Counted from the first letter of the stretch, positions 24,601-36,180 are shown. The stretch: DNA of 64,000 nucleotides from Mytilus edulis (GCF_963676685.1 NC_092349.1:85572604-85636603); one strand, 5' to 3'. The notes: generated by a model not told the origin, from the letters alone. Numbers and translations: made by a program.

Positions 24601-27600
24601 CATATCGCCATGTATTATCAGCCCTAGGTTCAATATCAGCCCATGACCCGCATGGCTTGAGGGCTGATATTGACCGAGGGCTGATAATACATGAGATATG
24701 CTTCAAAAATGGAGAAAAATAACAGATTCATATATTAGTCCTTTTACGTGTTTCCAAAATAGTAGTTCAAAGATTGAAAAGCTTGCGGACGTCGGACCCC
24801 AGATTTAGTACATTCGATATGAAATCTTTCTATAGAGAAGAAAAATATTTTAATATGGACGAATCGACAAAACAAATAATTCAACAATATACATAAGGAA
24901 CACTGTCTGGAAAAGTCAACCTATTTTAAAGTAACTTTCTAAATTAAAAAAAAATGCATTTATCATATTTATTTAATAATTTGTTTGTTTTCTTTTTTTC
25001 TTTTTCTTTTTCTTTTTTATTATTTTACACAATACACTTTCCAGTATCCAAATAATTGATGTGTACATTACTTTGTAATGTTATTCACTAAAAACATAAC
25101 ATTGAGATGTATTTTCCGGAATTTGCCGAGTATCACCGGAATGCCATGCGATAACGTTACGGAAAGGCATGTGATAACAATCGAAGCATGTGATAAACTT
25201 TTCATATCAGCCCGCTAAGCACCAATTCGAAAAATATGAAATTTACCATTAATTTAATGCAATTATCATACAGTAAAAATCATATATTATTTAGTCTAAG
25301 TATATGATAATCTGCTCTATCACCCTCTCTGCTTTGTTTTATTTAATTCATTACACTGAATATTCTGTTATTATTGGGTTGTTTTTTTTTAATTTCAAAT
25401 AGAAAGTTATTAAATATGACAGCAGTGAAGTTTACGTATTTTTTTGTATTTGTACATTTCATGTCCAATGTCTTAGGGCAAACGTATGAGCATTATTCTT
25501 AAAATCACTGATGAAAAAATCATTGGCTTATCAAATTTCTTCTTTAGTTAGGCCTGCACGAGAGAGGTGACATTCAAACAATTGTCTCCAGCTTAGCAAT
25601 GAGATATAGTACATTACCTCCCTCGTATTATCCAATCAAAATTGGCTGGTAATTTTCATGAGAAGTATGAAAAAAAGCTATGATCTTAGCCTCAACAATA
25701 GCACATTAATATTTCAGCATAAATTTACAATTATTTACCTTTGCTGTATACCAATCTATTATATCAGTACCGTAGTGGTAACAATGTCCATTGTATTTAT
25801 CCCACTTAACATTAGCATGCGTGTCTGCAATATCAAATTTAATGATATAAGTAGTATGAATAAAACAATTTATAACAATTGGTTTTTATCATAAAAGTAG
25901 AGATCCAATATATATATACTTTTATGTTCATCTCCTTTTTAGAAAGGGGGTGGTTGTATTGACATTATACCGTGGAACCCAAGACAGATCTAGATGGCAG
26001 GTCTGACAGGGTAAAAATGTAGGATAAAAAGCCCAAACACGTCAAACGAAGAAAAACAACTGTCATATTCCTGACTTGGTAAAGGCATTTTCTATGTAGA
26101 AAAAGTTGGATCTGGTTTTATTTAGCTAGCTAAACCTCTCACTTGTATGACAGTCGCATCAAATTCCATTATATTGAAAACGATGCATGAACAAAACAAC
26201 CAGATATAATTATTAAAATGTCAAAAATAGGGTTACCTACAAAATTGTGCTAAAATCTTAAATAAATTTCTAAAATTTCTGAAAACATTAGGTATTTGTT
26301 TGTTTTTTTGTAGGCGTTTGTGAAAATGACATATAAGTGTCTCTTGATTACGCACTTTGATTGTACATTATGTCAAATGGGCGATTTACGGTATTATATT
26401 TATACAAAAACATATGCTTTGGTTTATTAGCAGTTCGAATATTTTAGAATGGTGCAACAGCATTGTCAAATCGGTATTTTATCAACAAAATTATCAAATC
26501 ACTTCCTTTATAAATGTCTATTCGGGCGAGACGTATGCCAGCATCTATGACTCAAATTGTCACAACATTATGTGAATTTGTCATTTTATTTGGGTTTTCT
26601 TTGAAAAAAATGAAACGCTTTGGCAATGTACACATGGTACAAAGATTTTCAAATATTAAATCTGAAAAAAAAACATAAAATTCATATTCAGACCAAATCG
26701 CACCACATGATGTTCTTTGTCGTACTGTCTTAAGTGTCATTTTACTTCGTGCATTCAAATATTCTGGTATTGTTTTGCTTCTATATATTAGAATTAATAG
26801 AACAATTTGTCGTAATACAAAAATATGTATTTCAATGGGTTTAAAATTATTTATTTATAAATATCGAAATATTGGGTTTCATTTGCTATTATCATTGTAT
26901 ACAATTAGAAAAGAATAAGATAATAATAATACCGAGCTCCAAAGAAAATTAAAATCGGAAAGTCCTTTATCTAATGAGAAGAACAAATGCTGAAATTGGT
27001 TAACAAAGGAACCAGGGTTATAATTTAGCACGCGAGACGCGCGTTTCGTCTACATAATACTCATCAGTGACGCTCATTGTTATAAAGCCAAACAAGTATA
27101 AAGTTGAAGAGAATTGAAGATCCAAAGTTCCAAAAAGTTGTGCCAAATACGGCTAAGGTAATCTATTCCTAGGACAAGAAAATCCTTACTTTCGAAAAAG
27201 TTTTGTAAACAGATAATTTATAAAAATGACCACATAATTGGTTGTACGTTGAAACATACGAATGGAAAACAACTGTCATATTATTAACTTGGTACAGGCA
27301 TTTTCTTATACAGAACATAGTGAATTAATAAAGGCAACAGTAGTATACCGCTGTTCTAAGGTCATATATTAAACCTGATTTGAAGCTAGCAAAACCTCTC
27401 ATTTGTATGACAGTAGCATAAAATTCCATTATATTGACAACAATGTGTGAACAAAACGAACAGACACAACATTGGTATAATGTCATTAATAGGGGTACAG
27501 CAGTCAACATTGTATTATAATCGATCACTATAAAAACAAACAAGTATGTCAACAAGTAAAAACAAATTGCATGAAGTCTTAGACTAAGAACATTAGAAAA

Positions 27601-28386
27601 AATGAAAGATAAGATTACAAAAAAGATACGAACGCACAATAACACAACGTCAGAATGCATAGGTACCAAACCATACCAAAGGCGTATTACAAAAAAAGGA
27701 TTAAACAGTAATGGTTAATATCTACAAAAAGAAATAAAACATATAAAACGTTATCAGGATGATACATAACGTTAGTTCCTATACTCTAAATTTCAGGAAT
27801 ACGGAATATTCATCACCAACGTCCTGCTGTATTCCGATGAATTTTGTTAGAAAAAAAGGCACTCGAATACCGAATGTGCCAGGCAATTTATTGTCCAGTT
27901 GAAGTTAGTATATTGCTGCTTTGGTGAGAAAATTGATAATTTCGAAATTTACATTTATCATAGATTCTGGTACTGGAATTGATCGAACACAGTTTTCAAA
28001 GATGCAAAATTTATTTATAAAACTGAAATTTTCAAACGATATAATAACTCTATTTTCTGAAAATAATCAAATGTGGTAAATAAAACGCACATACTTTGAC
28101 AGGTGTTTTCTACGAACTTAAAATTGTTGTTAATTCTCTGTATCTTTTGGTCAAGTTTTCTCAGACTGTCACTTCTTTTTCCCAGTACTGCATACAATGT
28201 GTTTTCAACTTGGTGAACGTCACTGTACAGTGTATTTCTAACCTTTTGTATATCAGACTTTATCTCTAACAAAGCTTTCCTTGATGCATCAAAATCATGT
28301 TTTGCATTATTATCCATACAATGCAGACCGAATGCGCTCATTGACATCATCATTAGCAAAATAATGTTGATTATCATCATTGTCAT
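21618..28386 (-). CDS. Secreted C-type lectin, single CRD, four coding exons
   Basis: Seen: four minus-strand exons, 28386-28095, 25824-25739, 23856-23772 and 21838-21618 (stop TAA at 21620-21618). All have GT-AG borders and agreeing phases (1, 0, 1), giving 684 nt and 227 residues. Exon 1 encodes a hydrophobic Met-rich signal peptide (residues about 1-20), then a heptad-like coiled-coil stalk ending ENTCQ. Exons 2-4 encode one C-type lectin domain: WDKYNGHCYHYG, then RYCQKIGGYLVKIDN, NHWIGLTD, EGEFRW, NCVDIGDFSGKWGDRTC and YICE. The conserved cysteines are present. The usual EPN/QPD sugar motif is replaced by GTGKHN, and WND by WGD, so sugar specificity is non-canonical or calcium-independent. 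Known: such lectins are secreted pattern-recognition proteins in bivalve haemolymph and mucus. An in-frame ATG at 28428 exists, but a pyrimidine tract and AG at 28401-28400 suggest a 5' UTR splice there, so ATG 28386 is preferred. Introns carry repeat B+C, foldbacks and TGACGTCA motifs. Confidence 0.87.
21935..22640 (-). repeat. Repeat B, near full-length copy inside lectin intron 3
   Basis: Reverse complement of the 12030-12720 repeat along its whole length, ending AATAAAGGCAACAGTAGTAT at 21935. The lectin duplicate at 31790-31810 lacks it at the corresponding site (AAGCAGTCTAATAAACAATA), so it marks an insertion. Confidence 0.82.
23494..23533. repeat. Small perfect hairpin in lectin intron 3
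   Basis: AAAATGAAGGTT and AACCTTCATTTT flank a 16-base spacer. Function unknown. Confidence 0.6.
24567..25326. repeat. Foldback-type block in lectin intron 2
   Basis: AGGGTGATA at 24565-24573 and TATCACCCT at 25318-25326 face each other. Inside, CATGTATTATCAGCCCTAGG to AATATCAGCCC (24609-24642) pairs with GGGCTGATATTGACC to TGATAATACATG (24661-24693). The lectin duplicate at 32220 lacks the block and joins the two sides at GATAAT, so it is either an insertion here or a deletion there. Confidence 0.65.
26040..26240 (-). repeat. Repeat I copy in lectin intron 1
   Basis: ACAACTGTCATATTCCTGAC, TTGGTAAAGGCATTTTC, ACCTCTCACTTGTATGACAG and TCAAATTCCATTATATTGA. Other copies: 27240-27520 (minus), 33360-33470 (minus, short), 14280-14500 (plus) and 34650-34770 (plus, start only). 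Confidence 0.72.
27005..27240 (+). repeat. Repeat C copy with extended 3' part
   Basis: ACCAGGGTTATAATTTAGCA, CGCGAGACGCGCGTTTC, AAGTTGTGCCAAATACGGC, then GTTTTGTAAACAGATAATTT and ACCACATAATTG. The extension is the reverse of 19680-19735. Confidence 0.75.
27240..27530 (-). repeat. Repeat I copy, interrupted by a repeat B stub
   Basis: AACAACTGTCATATTATTAA and TTGGTACAGGCATTTTC lead to a 40-base repeat B end at 27325-27365. It then resumes with AACCTGATTTGAAGCTAG, ACCTCTCATTTGTATGACAG and GGGGTACAGCAGTCAACATT. It lies in lectin intron 1, just past the exon 1 donor. Confidence 0.68.
27325..27365 (-). repeat. Repeat B terminal fragment
   Basis: AATAAAGGCAACAGTAGTAT and ACCGCTGTTC only, fused to a different repeat (family I, 27240-27520). 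A similar stub on the plus strand is at 7730-7762. Confidence 0.6.
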
Positions 28387-28429
28387 TATATGAATGCAAC
28401 TACAAACAAACAGAAAGATATTTCGCAAA

Positions 28430-29394
28430 ATGGTATATCTATGTACAAAAAAAAGTTAATTATTCTGAATTTAAGTATAACAGCTTTTTGTTTTATCAAA
28501 ACGTTCATTTTAAAATTTGACAAAGTATTTTAGATATTTTTCAAAACGAAAATAGCCCAAACTACAGTTTGAAAATTGAAAGCAAATGTTACGCATCTAA
28601 ATGTGTCCAAAAAATACATTAAAATGACATCGTTAAGTCAAGCTATGTATTGCCTTTTGAATACAAATTAATTGATTTAATGTAGTGTCCATGAAAACAA
28701 AATTTGAGAAAAACATCAAAAATTTCAAGCTTCGAAAAACAGCACCATACATGTTTTCACCATGCGGCATTCAGCAACCCAAAAAAACAAAAAATTCATA
28801 TCTAATTTCTTTTTTTCAAATTACGTGAAAAGATGTGCTATTTCATTGACAAGAAAGTATCTTTTTCTCAACTGGTAAAAAGGGGGATATAATATTCTAT
28901 AGATGTACTTACATGAAGTATACTGTTGTCTCCAAATGTTTGACTTTGGACTCTATTACACGAACATTTGTTTAAAACCTAATCGATAGCTATGTCACGC
29001 AATGAAATCATTTACCTTCAGATAGAACGAAACATGTTCCTACATTCCAAAGAGAAAAAACAAAGCCAACAAAAACTGCGCAGTATGCAAAATTCAATAC
29101 TGATATCGAACAAACACGGATATTATATCCCAAATAAATACACGTTATTTTCAATAAATGTAAAAAGATACTCCGGTTTTCACATAAACATATTACATAA
29201 TATACATTGTTTTTTTTATTAAAATTTGCTGTTATTTTTTGTTTGTTTTTAGAATTAGGGAACAAAATCCCTCGTGCATAGCTTTTATTCCTTTTTAAGT
29301 TTCATGAATGTTGTACTCGAACATACTGAAGTAGACATTAATTGTCATAATGAGCATCGTGTACAGTTATCTAAGTTGATGAAAACTGTCTGAT
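28430..29394. other. Region upstream of the lectin coding start
   Basis: Expected to hold the lectin 5' UTR exon and promoter (minus strand), but no TATA box or donor could be fixed. 29230-29390 resembles a mussel repeat also seen at 24310-24490 (ATTGTCATAATGAGCATCG versus ATTGTCGAAATGCGCATCG). Confidence 0.4.
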
Positions 29395-29530
29395 CAAACT
29401 CAATTTTCAAAGATGCAAAATTCATTTATAAAACTGAAGTTTTCAAACGATATAATAACTCTATTTTCTGAAATAATCAAATGTGGTAAATAAAACGCAC
29501 ATACTTTGACAGGTGTTTTCTACGAACTTA
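29395..29530 (-). pseudogene. Duplicate of lectin exon 1 end and start of intron 1
   Basis: This stretch matches 27985-28130 almost base for base: the last bases of lectin exon 1, its GTATGT donor and about 100 nt of intron. It ends with a short local duplication (TTTTCTACGAACTTAAAA twice) and then runs directly into a truncated repeat B copy. It is not linked to a reading frame. It probably belongs to the same ancient duplication as the exon 2 and exon 4 remnants at 31.6-32.5 kb. Confidence 0.75.
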
Positions 29531-29544
29531 AAATTTTCTACGAA

Positions 29545-29890
29545 CTTAAAAGATGGCCATTGTTATATTATTGTTCGTTTCTGTGTGTGTTGCATTTTAA
29601 CGTTGAGTCGTTTGTGTTTTCTCTTATTTTTGAGATATTGAGATCAGACGTGGCACGGTACTTGTCTATCCCAAATTCATGTATTTGGTTTTCATGTTAT
29701 ATTTGTTATTCTCGTGGTGTTTTGTCTGATGCTTGGTCCGTTTCTGTGTGTGTTACGTTTCGGTGTTATGTCGTTGTTCTCCTCTTATATTTAATGCGTT
29801 TCCCTCGGTTTTAGTTTGTTACCCCGATTTTGTTTTTTGTCCCTGGATTTATGAGTTTTGAACAGCGGTATACTACTGTTGCCTTTATTT
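29545..29890 (+). repeat. Repeat B, truncated copy
   Basis: From AAGATGGCCATTGTTATATT to TACTACTGTTGCCTTTATTT, the right half of repeat B. It directly abuts the duplicated lectin exon 1 fragment. Confidence 0.82.
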
Positions 29891-29989
29891 AGAGGTAGAA
29901 GATACTTTGCTTGCAAAGTTAAATAAAGATCTTGTGATTTTGCAATTTGTCAATTTGGCAGCCCATTAGTTCAAATAGCAATCTGATAG

Positions 29990-31325
29990 TTTCACTTATA
30001 ATTTTATTTAATATTCAATTCGAATGGAAAATCTCATTGTAATTATTTTAAAGTAGAAAAAGAACATCTTGAAACTGTTAAATCTATTTGTTACCTTGGA
30101 ATAACTATAAATTGTTCAGGAAGTTTAAGTCATTAAAAAAAAATCTTATGGAAAAAGGAAGAAAAGCTTGGTTTAAAATTAAAAAAACAGTCTCTTTAGA
30201 TAATTCCTGCAGTATGCTTGAAAAATTATTTGATACTTTAGTTGTTCCAATAACTCTTTATGGAAGTGAAGTTTGGGGTGTAAGCCAAGTGTTCAAAGAT
30301 TCAGATCCATTTGAACATTTACATATTAAATTTATTAAAGAAATTTTAGGAGTACAGTGCAAAACAACAAATGTAGCCTGTTTAACTGAGACAAACAGAA
30401 TCCCTTTGTACTTTAAAATTCACCTTTCAGCTATAAAATTTCTAAACCATATTGTAAACTCGCCTAACACTTTAGTCCATAAAATATATAATAATGTAGA
30501 GAAAACAAGTAAATGGGTTAACATTGTAAAAGACTGGTTAAATAAATTAGGTTTTGGTCATCTCACTTTTAATACTTTTAGTTTAAAATATCACATTCAT
30601 AGTATCCAACAAAGAATCTATGACCAGGCTTATCAAATTATAAATTGTTCTATCAATAAATGTGATAAATTAAATTTCTTTTGTCATACTAAAAGAATTA
30701 GAAAAAGGCCCCCATATATTGATATATGTAAATTCAAAACCGACCGATCAGTTTTCAGTAAATTTAAACTAAGTGCGCATTCCCTAGCAATTGAAAGAGG
30801 GCGTTATACCAACATTGAAAGAAGTAAACGCATTTGCTTATCCTGTAACAGACAAGAAATTGAGGATGAATACCATTTCTTCTCAATCTGTCCATGCTAT
30901 AAATCATTAAGGGATACCTATATACAAAATATTAATAAAAATCTTAATTTCAATTTTATTAAATTGCAGTCCACTATAACACTAAATCATTTGACGGTAC
31001 TTTTAAATAGCAGTCTACCAGTCATTATAAAAATCACCATAAAGTATATTAATGATTGTCTTTTATTAAGAACATCTGAATAACTTTTTTTTATATGCAA
31101 CCTAATTTTTGTTTGTGTTCCTTTTTTAATTGTTCATGAACATTAACAATGTGTTAACTGTTGATATTTATAGCCTTTTTCTTCTTCGTTGTGAAGACCA
31201 CTGTCACTCTAATATAATTATAATCAATTTAACTATTGTCAGTTTATTGTCTTCATTTTGTATGCCATAACCATTTAATGTAAATGTGTTTGTGCGAATA
31301 AAATATTGTCTATTGTCTATTTAAG
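29990..31325 (+). mobile_element. 5'-truncated non-LTR retrotransposon (LINE) fragment
   Basis: A C-terminal ORF2 piece with an intact frame at 30088-31083 (331 codons); the upstream SICYLGITINCSGS part is one frame off. Motifs seen: LVVPITLYGSEVWG, typical of the segment after the RT palm in LINEs, and a terminal zinc knuckle-like CLSCNRQEIEDEYHFFSIC (C-x2-C...H...C). After the stop comes an AT-rich 3' tail ending in AATAAAATATTG and TCTATTGTCTATT, a short-repeat tail like those of CR1/L2-type elements. The endonuclease and most of the RT are missing, as expected of aborted reverse transcription. Clade not assigned. Confidence 0.8.
30088..31083 (+). pseudogene. LINE ORF2 C-terminal fragment, open but incomplete
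   Basis: 331-codon open frame in the LINE fragment. The frame stays open although the element lacks its catalytic domains, so the insertion is probably young; the annotated ATG is not a real start. Lys-rich stretches (NLMEKGRKAWFKIKKT) follow the frameshift. The CCHC-like knuckle near residues 249-270 is intact. No host function is claimed. Confidence 0.75.
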
Positions 31326-31624
31326 GTGGTACAATAAGCTTTAAAATTTAGATGAACATTTTGATCACGTTCCAACTGTAATAATTCGGTTGGGAATGTT
31401 TCTATTTCATGCAATATCCTCTAATTTTTATATAAATCGACGGTTTTTAATTATTCACTGCTGAAAAATCCTGAACCACACCTTGAAAAGATTTATATAA
31501 ATGTATTTAAGTCTTAGATGGATGATTTATTAAGTGTTGATGGCTTTGAACTACCCGTCAATAACCATGCGAACTCTCAGATTTAGACTTAGTCTCTTCT
31601 TGTTATAGGGTTGTATGAATACCC

Positions 31625-32523
31625 TGCCATCATTATAACCTGGATACCAAGGTATAGACGAACTCGCCTTCTTTGAAGTCTGTTAGTCCAATCCAGTGAT
31701 TGCGGACGCTAAAATATACGATAAAATGAATTGTTTCTGTGATTAAAATTTGTGATTGTCTAAATTCCTCTTTTTTTATGAAAACCCTAAAAGCAGTCTA
31801 ATAAACAATAAAACTGAAAAGTCACAAACAGATTACGGTACTGTATAGGTGATTTTTCCTCAAGTTTGAATCATGATTAATCAAACAAAGATATGATTTC
31901 CTGCAATGCCAAACTGAAATACTAGCAGTACATATAAATATATGAGATCAGAATTCATAATTAAGTAGATAAAAATCAAAGACTATTCTGCCTAATAGAA
32001 ATAACCAAAAAATAAAAAAAATGCTGTTGATTTTGATGTACTAAATATTCTTATTTTCAAACATTTTTTTTCTTCGAGCTTTGCTGAAAAGACATTGATT
32101 GTCGAAATGCGCATCTGGTGTAGAAATATTGGTACGGTTTATGTTATTAGAGAGTGATGAAGCAGATTGTTACCTCAACTTAGGGAAAGCCAATGTTGAC
32201 AATATTCAAAAGGGTGATAATCTGCTCTATGTTTTATCTAATTCATTATACTGAGTATTCTGTCATTATTGGTTTTTTTTAATTTTAAATAAAAAGTTAT
32301 TTAAAGGGGCACTAGCTGCCGAATTCATGTTCACCGATTTGACTCAAATTCTAATATATTGTTTATAACAATGTATAACATTTTTCCAAACTATAAAAAG
32401 TATAAACTAAACAATTATCAGGACATGGTCTAAATAAGATGAAGCAAACTAGTATATCAGTACCGTAGTGGTTACAATGTCCATTGTATTTATACCACTT
32501 ACCATTAGCATGCGTGTCTGCAA
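31625..32523 (-). pseudogene. Broken duplicate of the C-type lectin (exon 2 and exon 4 remnants)
   Basis: 32452-32523 copies lectin exon 2, including its acceptor (THANGKWYKYNGHCNHYGTDIL on the minus strand). It has several substitutions, including loss of a cysteine-tyrosine pair (CYHY becomes CNHY). 31625-31712 copies the start of exon 4, but about 30 nt around the WTYDQS segment are deleted and the sequence stops after the SIPWYPG region. Exon 3 is absent. Between them, 32040-32285 matches the lectin intron around 24410-24580 joined to about 25312-25410. 31730-31800 matches intron 3 next to exon 4. Downstream, 31440-31620 matches 18560-18755, which lies beyond the 3' end of the intact gene. 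A partial duplication that decayed is the simplest reading. Confidence 0.8.
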
Positions 32524-32527
32524 TTAA

Positions 32528-32619
32528 GGAATAACAGTACTGCAGTTGAAAAGTTGCCACCGTCAATCAGTTTTACTGGCGACGCGTAGCGTACTCTTCA
32601 ACTACAGTACTGTAATTCC
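32528..32619. repeat. Short hairpin next to the lectin duplicate boundary
   Basis: GGAATAACAGTACTGCAGTT and GAAAAGT pair with ACTCTTCAACTACAGTACTG and TAATTCC. It begins five bases after the end of the exon 2 copy. The block from AAGGGGCACTAGCTGCC (32305) belongs to the same kind of mobile sequence. Confidence 0.7.
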
Positions 32620-34819
32620 GATTCTAATGCATTACAAAAAGAAAAAATACGATAAAACTTGAAAAAATGTCTAAATTTGACAAATAGAAAAAAATCCGCG
32701 AAACTTCATGAATGATTTTGGCACAAAGACGTCATGGCTAAAACTTACAAACTGGAGGTTATTACGTTGTACTTGTACGCTTCAAATTCGGATAAAATTA
32801 CATTAAAACGGCGAATTCGAGGTATGTGTTGTTTTATTTTCGATTATATAGTAGCAATCGGACATTTGTTGATTCAATCAATTCAAAATGGCGGGTCCTT
32901 CCTTAGTTACGCCTAGTCAACTGTGGATTTGACGGCAACTTTTAGCCAATGAAAAAATTGTTACATCCAAATTGCATTAGAATGTCAAATTTACTGATTT
33001 AAGAAAAGTGAATAATTGTAGGGTGCCCAAACAATTTTTTTTTATCGATTTGCCTTAACGGAATAACACACGGCTATATTTTAAATCATTGGAAAGAGGA
33101 GGATAAGCCTCATCGAAATAGCGTTGTCGTCGTTGTCTACCGTGGTCACGATTTTTTTAAATCAGGGTCAAAGGTCAAAGCAAAAATTCAAGAAAAAATG
33201 CAAAGTCACATTCAGATAGCTTGATTCTCCTAGATCTATGCGTTTGGAGCAAAATTAAAACAATTAATTTATGGAAAAATATCTTTTGTATCTATTTAAT
33301 AGAGGAAAATTCAATCGGGCAGTCCCTAATCACATGGCAAAATCAAATTACAAAACACATCAAAAACGAATGGACAACAACTGTCATATTCCTGACATGG
33401 TACAGGCATTTTCAAATGTAGAAAATGGTGGATTGAACCTGGTTTCATAGCGCTAAACCTCTCACTTGTACTTATGAACCCATTAGATCAGAACATCTGT
33501 ATCTTGTGACTTTATCATTAGCCTACCCTTGATTCCTTTCACACCGAACCCTTTGTCTTCATGAATAGCATGTAAAATCATGCGAGTATCTACTTCATCG
33601 TGTGTACAAAATAATTCTTAAAACCTGAATACTCCGTCTGAGCTGATTTAGGGTCCTTGGAAGTGCTAAATAGAATATGACTTCTTCTTGTATCATAGTA
33701 GTAAAATTAACGTTGATATATCATGATGCCGAACAATCAATTCACCAAGAAATCTGATTAAGGCCTGCTGGTTCTCAGTGAACCAAAGAAACTTTGTCTA
33801 GTCAGGAATTTGACGACCTTCTATATATGACCTGAAACACTTCACAAACGAACAAGAACTTGATTCAGCTTTAAAATAACTGCAGTTGTGTCTGCTAGTG
33901 TAAGATTTATAGCAAGAATGATGGTACAACATTTTGTAATCATCAGTACGAAGATACTCTAGGTCTGAAGCAACGTGCAATATACTAAAACATACATGAT
34001 CTTTCCGTCCTCCCATAGCCTCGATAAAGCTTGAGTTTTAATTCCTCGCATATTAATAAGATAATAATGTATGAGAACCACCCTATTATTACCAAACAAC
34101 ATATAATTTTAAAGTTACAGAACAGAACTTATTAGCGACAGACGCACGGACAATCTGATTACTGTATTATGACATTTTGAATTTTGAAAAAGTAGCTCAA
34201 ATTCCTTTGGCATTGCAAATTTTAATCTCAAAATGGTTTTTCCAATTTCTATCTTAATTCATGTAAGCAATATCGGTCTGTGAACTTCGTCAATTTGGAA
34301 AGAATGTAATAATACCAAGAGGCTCTCAAGAACCTTGACTTTTTTGGCATTTGTCTTTCGTTTAAGATTTTAAGTGTCCAATTTCATCGCAGTTTTTGTT
34401 TTTGTTTAATGTATTTTAATAAGTTTTTGAAAATGCAGTGTTTTGTCATACTTTCTTCAAGAGCAAAAGAAATTGGTGTTTGGTGTGAGATTTTGAATTT
34501 TGTTAGGTTTTAAAATGATGATTAAATGCAGTTGACTTGAAGATGCTTACGTCAAAATTGATTCATCTGTAGCAAATAACTGTCTCATTGATTCAAGATT
34601 ACAAAAAACAGCAAAAATCATATCATTTAACGTAAGTTTGGTTGGAATTGGTGCAAGTACCAAGTCAGGAATATGGCAGTTCTTGTCCATTCGTTTTTTA
34701 TGTGTTTTGTTATTTGATTTTACCATGTGATTATGAACTTTCCAATTGGATTTTCCTCTGAGTTCAGAATTTTGTGATTTTACTTTTTTCAGTAGTTTTT
34801 TTTAAAGATTTTTTAAAGT
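32620..34819. other. Intergenic
   Basis: Contains a short repeat I piece (33360-33470) and the start of another (34650-34770). A direct repeat GGGTCAAAGGTCA sits at 33165-33177. No gene recognised; the frame at 33798-34016 (minus) has no motif. Confidence 0.4.
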
Positions 34820-35370
34820 TTGAAAACATGATAAACAAATAGTGTAAACTTGTCTTTAAAGGGCAATAACTCCTTCGGGGGTCAATTGATGGTTTTGGTT
34901 ATATAAATGTTTTTGTAGATCTTACTTTGCTGAAAAATTTTGTTGTTTACAGTTTATCTTTATCATTAATAATATTCAAGATGATAACCCAAAACTGCAA
35001 AATTTCCTTAAAATTACCAATTTAGTGGCAGCAACCCAATAATGGGTTGTTAGATTCATCCGAAAATTTCAGGGCCGATAGAACTTGACCTAATGAACAC
35101 TTTTATTCATATCAGATTTGCTCTAAATGCTTTGGTATTTGAGATATAAGCCAAATAAAATTGAGAATTGAAAACTGCATTTTACCCCTATGTTCTATTT
35201 TTAGCCATGGCGGCAATGTTTTTTGACGAAACAGAAAATAAAATCAAAGAGCTGTATAGCTCTGAGGGGAAAGACGGCCCTTGTTTCTATTTTATTATGT
35301 TTTTGGAAAGGGGGGTATCTTTTGATAGTTTACATATGAAGAATGAAAAAGAGAACCGCTAGAACATGTA
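34820..35370 (+). repeat. Repeat F (about 500 bp) copy
   Basis: GAAAACATGATAAACAAATAGT, GGCAATAACTCCTTCGGGGG, TAGATCTTACTTTGCTGAA, GTGGCAGCAACCCAATAATG and AGCCATGGCGGCAATG. The ORF at 35168-35362 is part of this repeat (its reading MKTAFYPY is also present, shifted, in the other copies). Confidence 0.75.
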
Positions 35371-36045
35371 GAAAGGTTGACAATATTGAAATCAATTGTT
35401 GTTTATGTAATTTCATTTCCTTAGTTTAGGATTCAATTTGGACCAATGGAAGTGATCTGCATCTTCTAAATCTAAACATTTGATTAAAGTTGATAGCTAA
35501 TTATCTAAAACTCAACTGAATTCTGTCATTTCACAACAACTACAATATTTTTTGAAATCTTGATTGTGTACCACTGAACTGCAGGCTAGGGCCATTTTCC
35601 ATTTTTTGTGACAGTACTCTTGGATTTTAAAGTTTTTTCTTTAGAAAGTGTGGACTGAAAAATCTATTCAGTTTTAAATTTCCATTGTTAAAGTTCTTAG
35701 TTACAACTCTCATCACAGGGAAACAGGTACTAATAAAAAAAAAACAATATGAGTGATGTAAACTGTGTGAAGCTTGTTTCCAAATCATAATTTTGAAATA
35801 TTTGTAAATATAAATATGTTAAAACTATAAAAATGCAAATTTTTTTTTTATTTTTTTTTTTACCATTACAATGATTATGTAGGTACACAAAAATTTAGTT
35901 TTAATAGAAGACTAATAATCCAATGAAATGTCACATTTGAAGTGTTTAAATACTTTAACTTTTATTTTTATTAGTGGATAATTACTCATCAATTGAGGTG
36001 CTCCTGAATTGGAGGAAGATTCTCAGAATTTTTACAGAAACAAGT

Positions 36046-36180
36046 GGTCTCACTAATTAACAACAAAAAGAATTTTAGCGACAAGAAGCGACAAGAAGAA
36101 TATGTTTTTCTTGTCGCTAAATAGTCTTCTTGACGCTTCTTGTCGCTTTTTGACGCTTCTTGTCTCTAATTAGTGAGACC
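36046..36180. repeat. Palindromic MITE with GGTCTCACTAATTA ends
   Basis: Left GGTCTCACTAATTA and right TAATTAGTGAGACC are exact inverses. The interior is a run of AGCGACAAGAAGCGACAAGA and its inverse CTTCTTGACGCTTCTTGTCG. The 135 bases could fold nearly completely. Confidence 0.82.

Noticed and set aside
33165..33177. GGGTCAAAGGTCA, a DR1-like nuclear receptor site
   Set aside because: A 13-base match in a 64-kb window can arise by chance, and no gene start is nearby.
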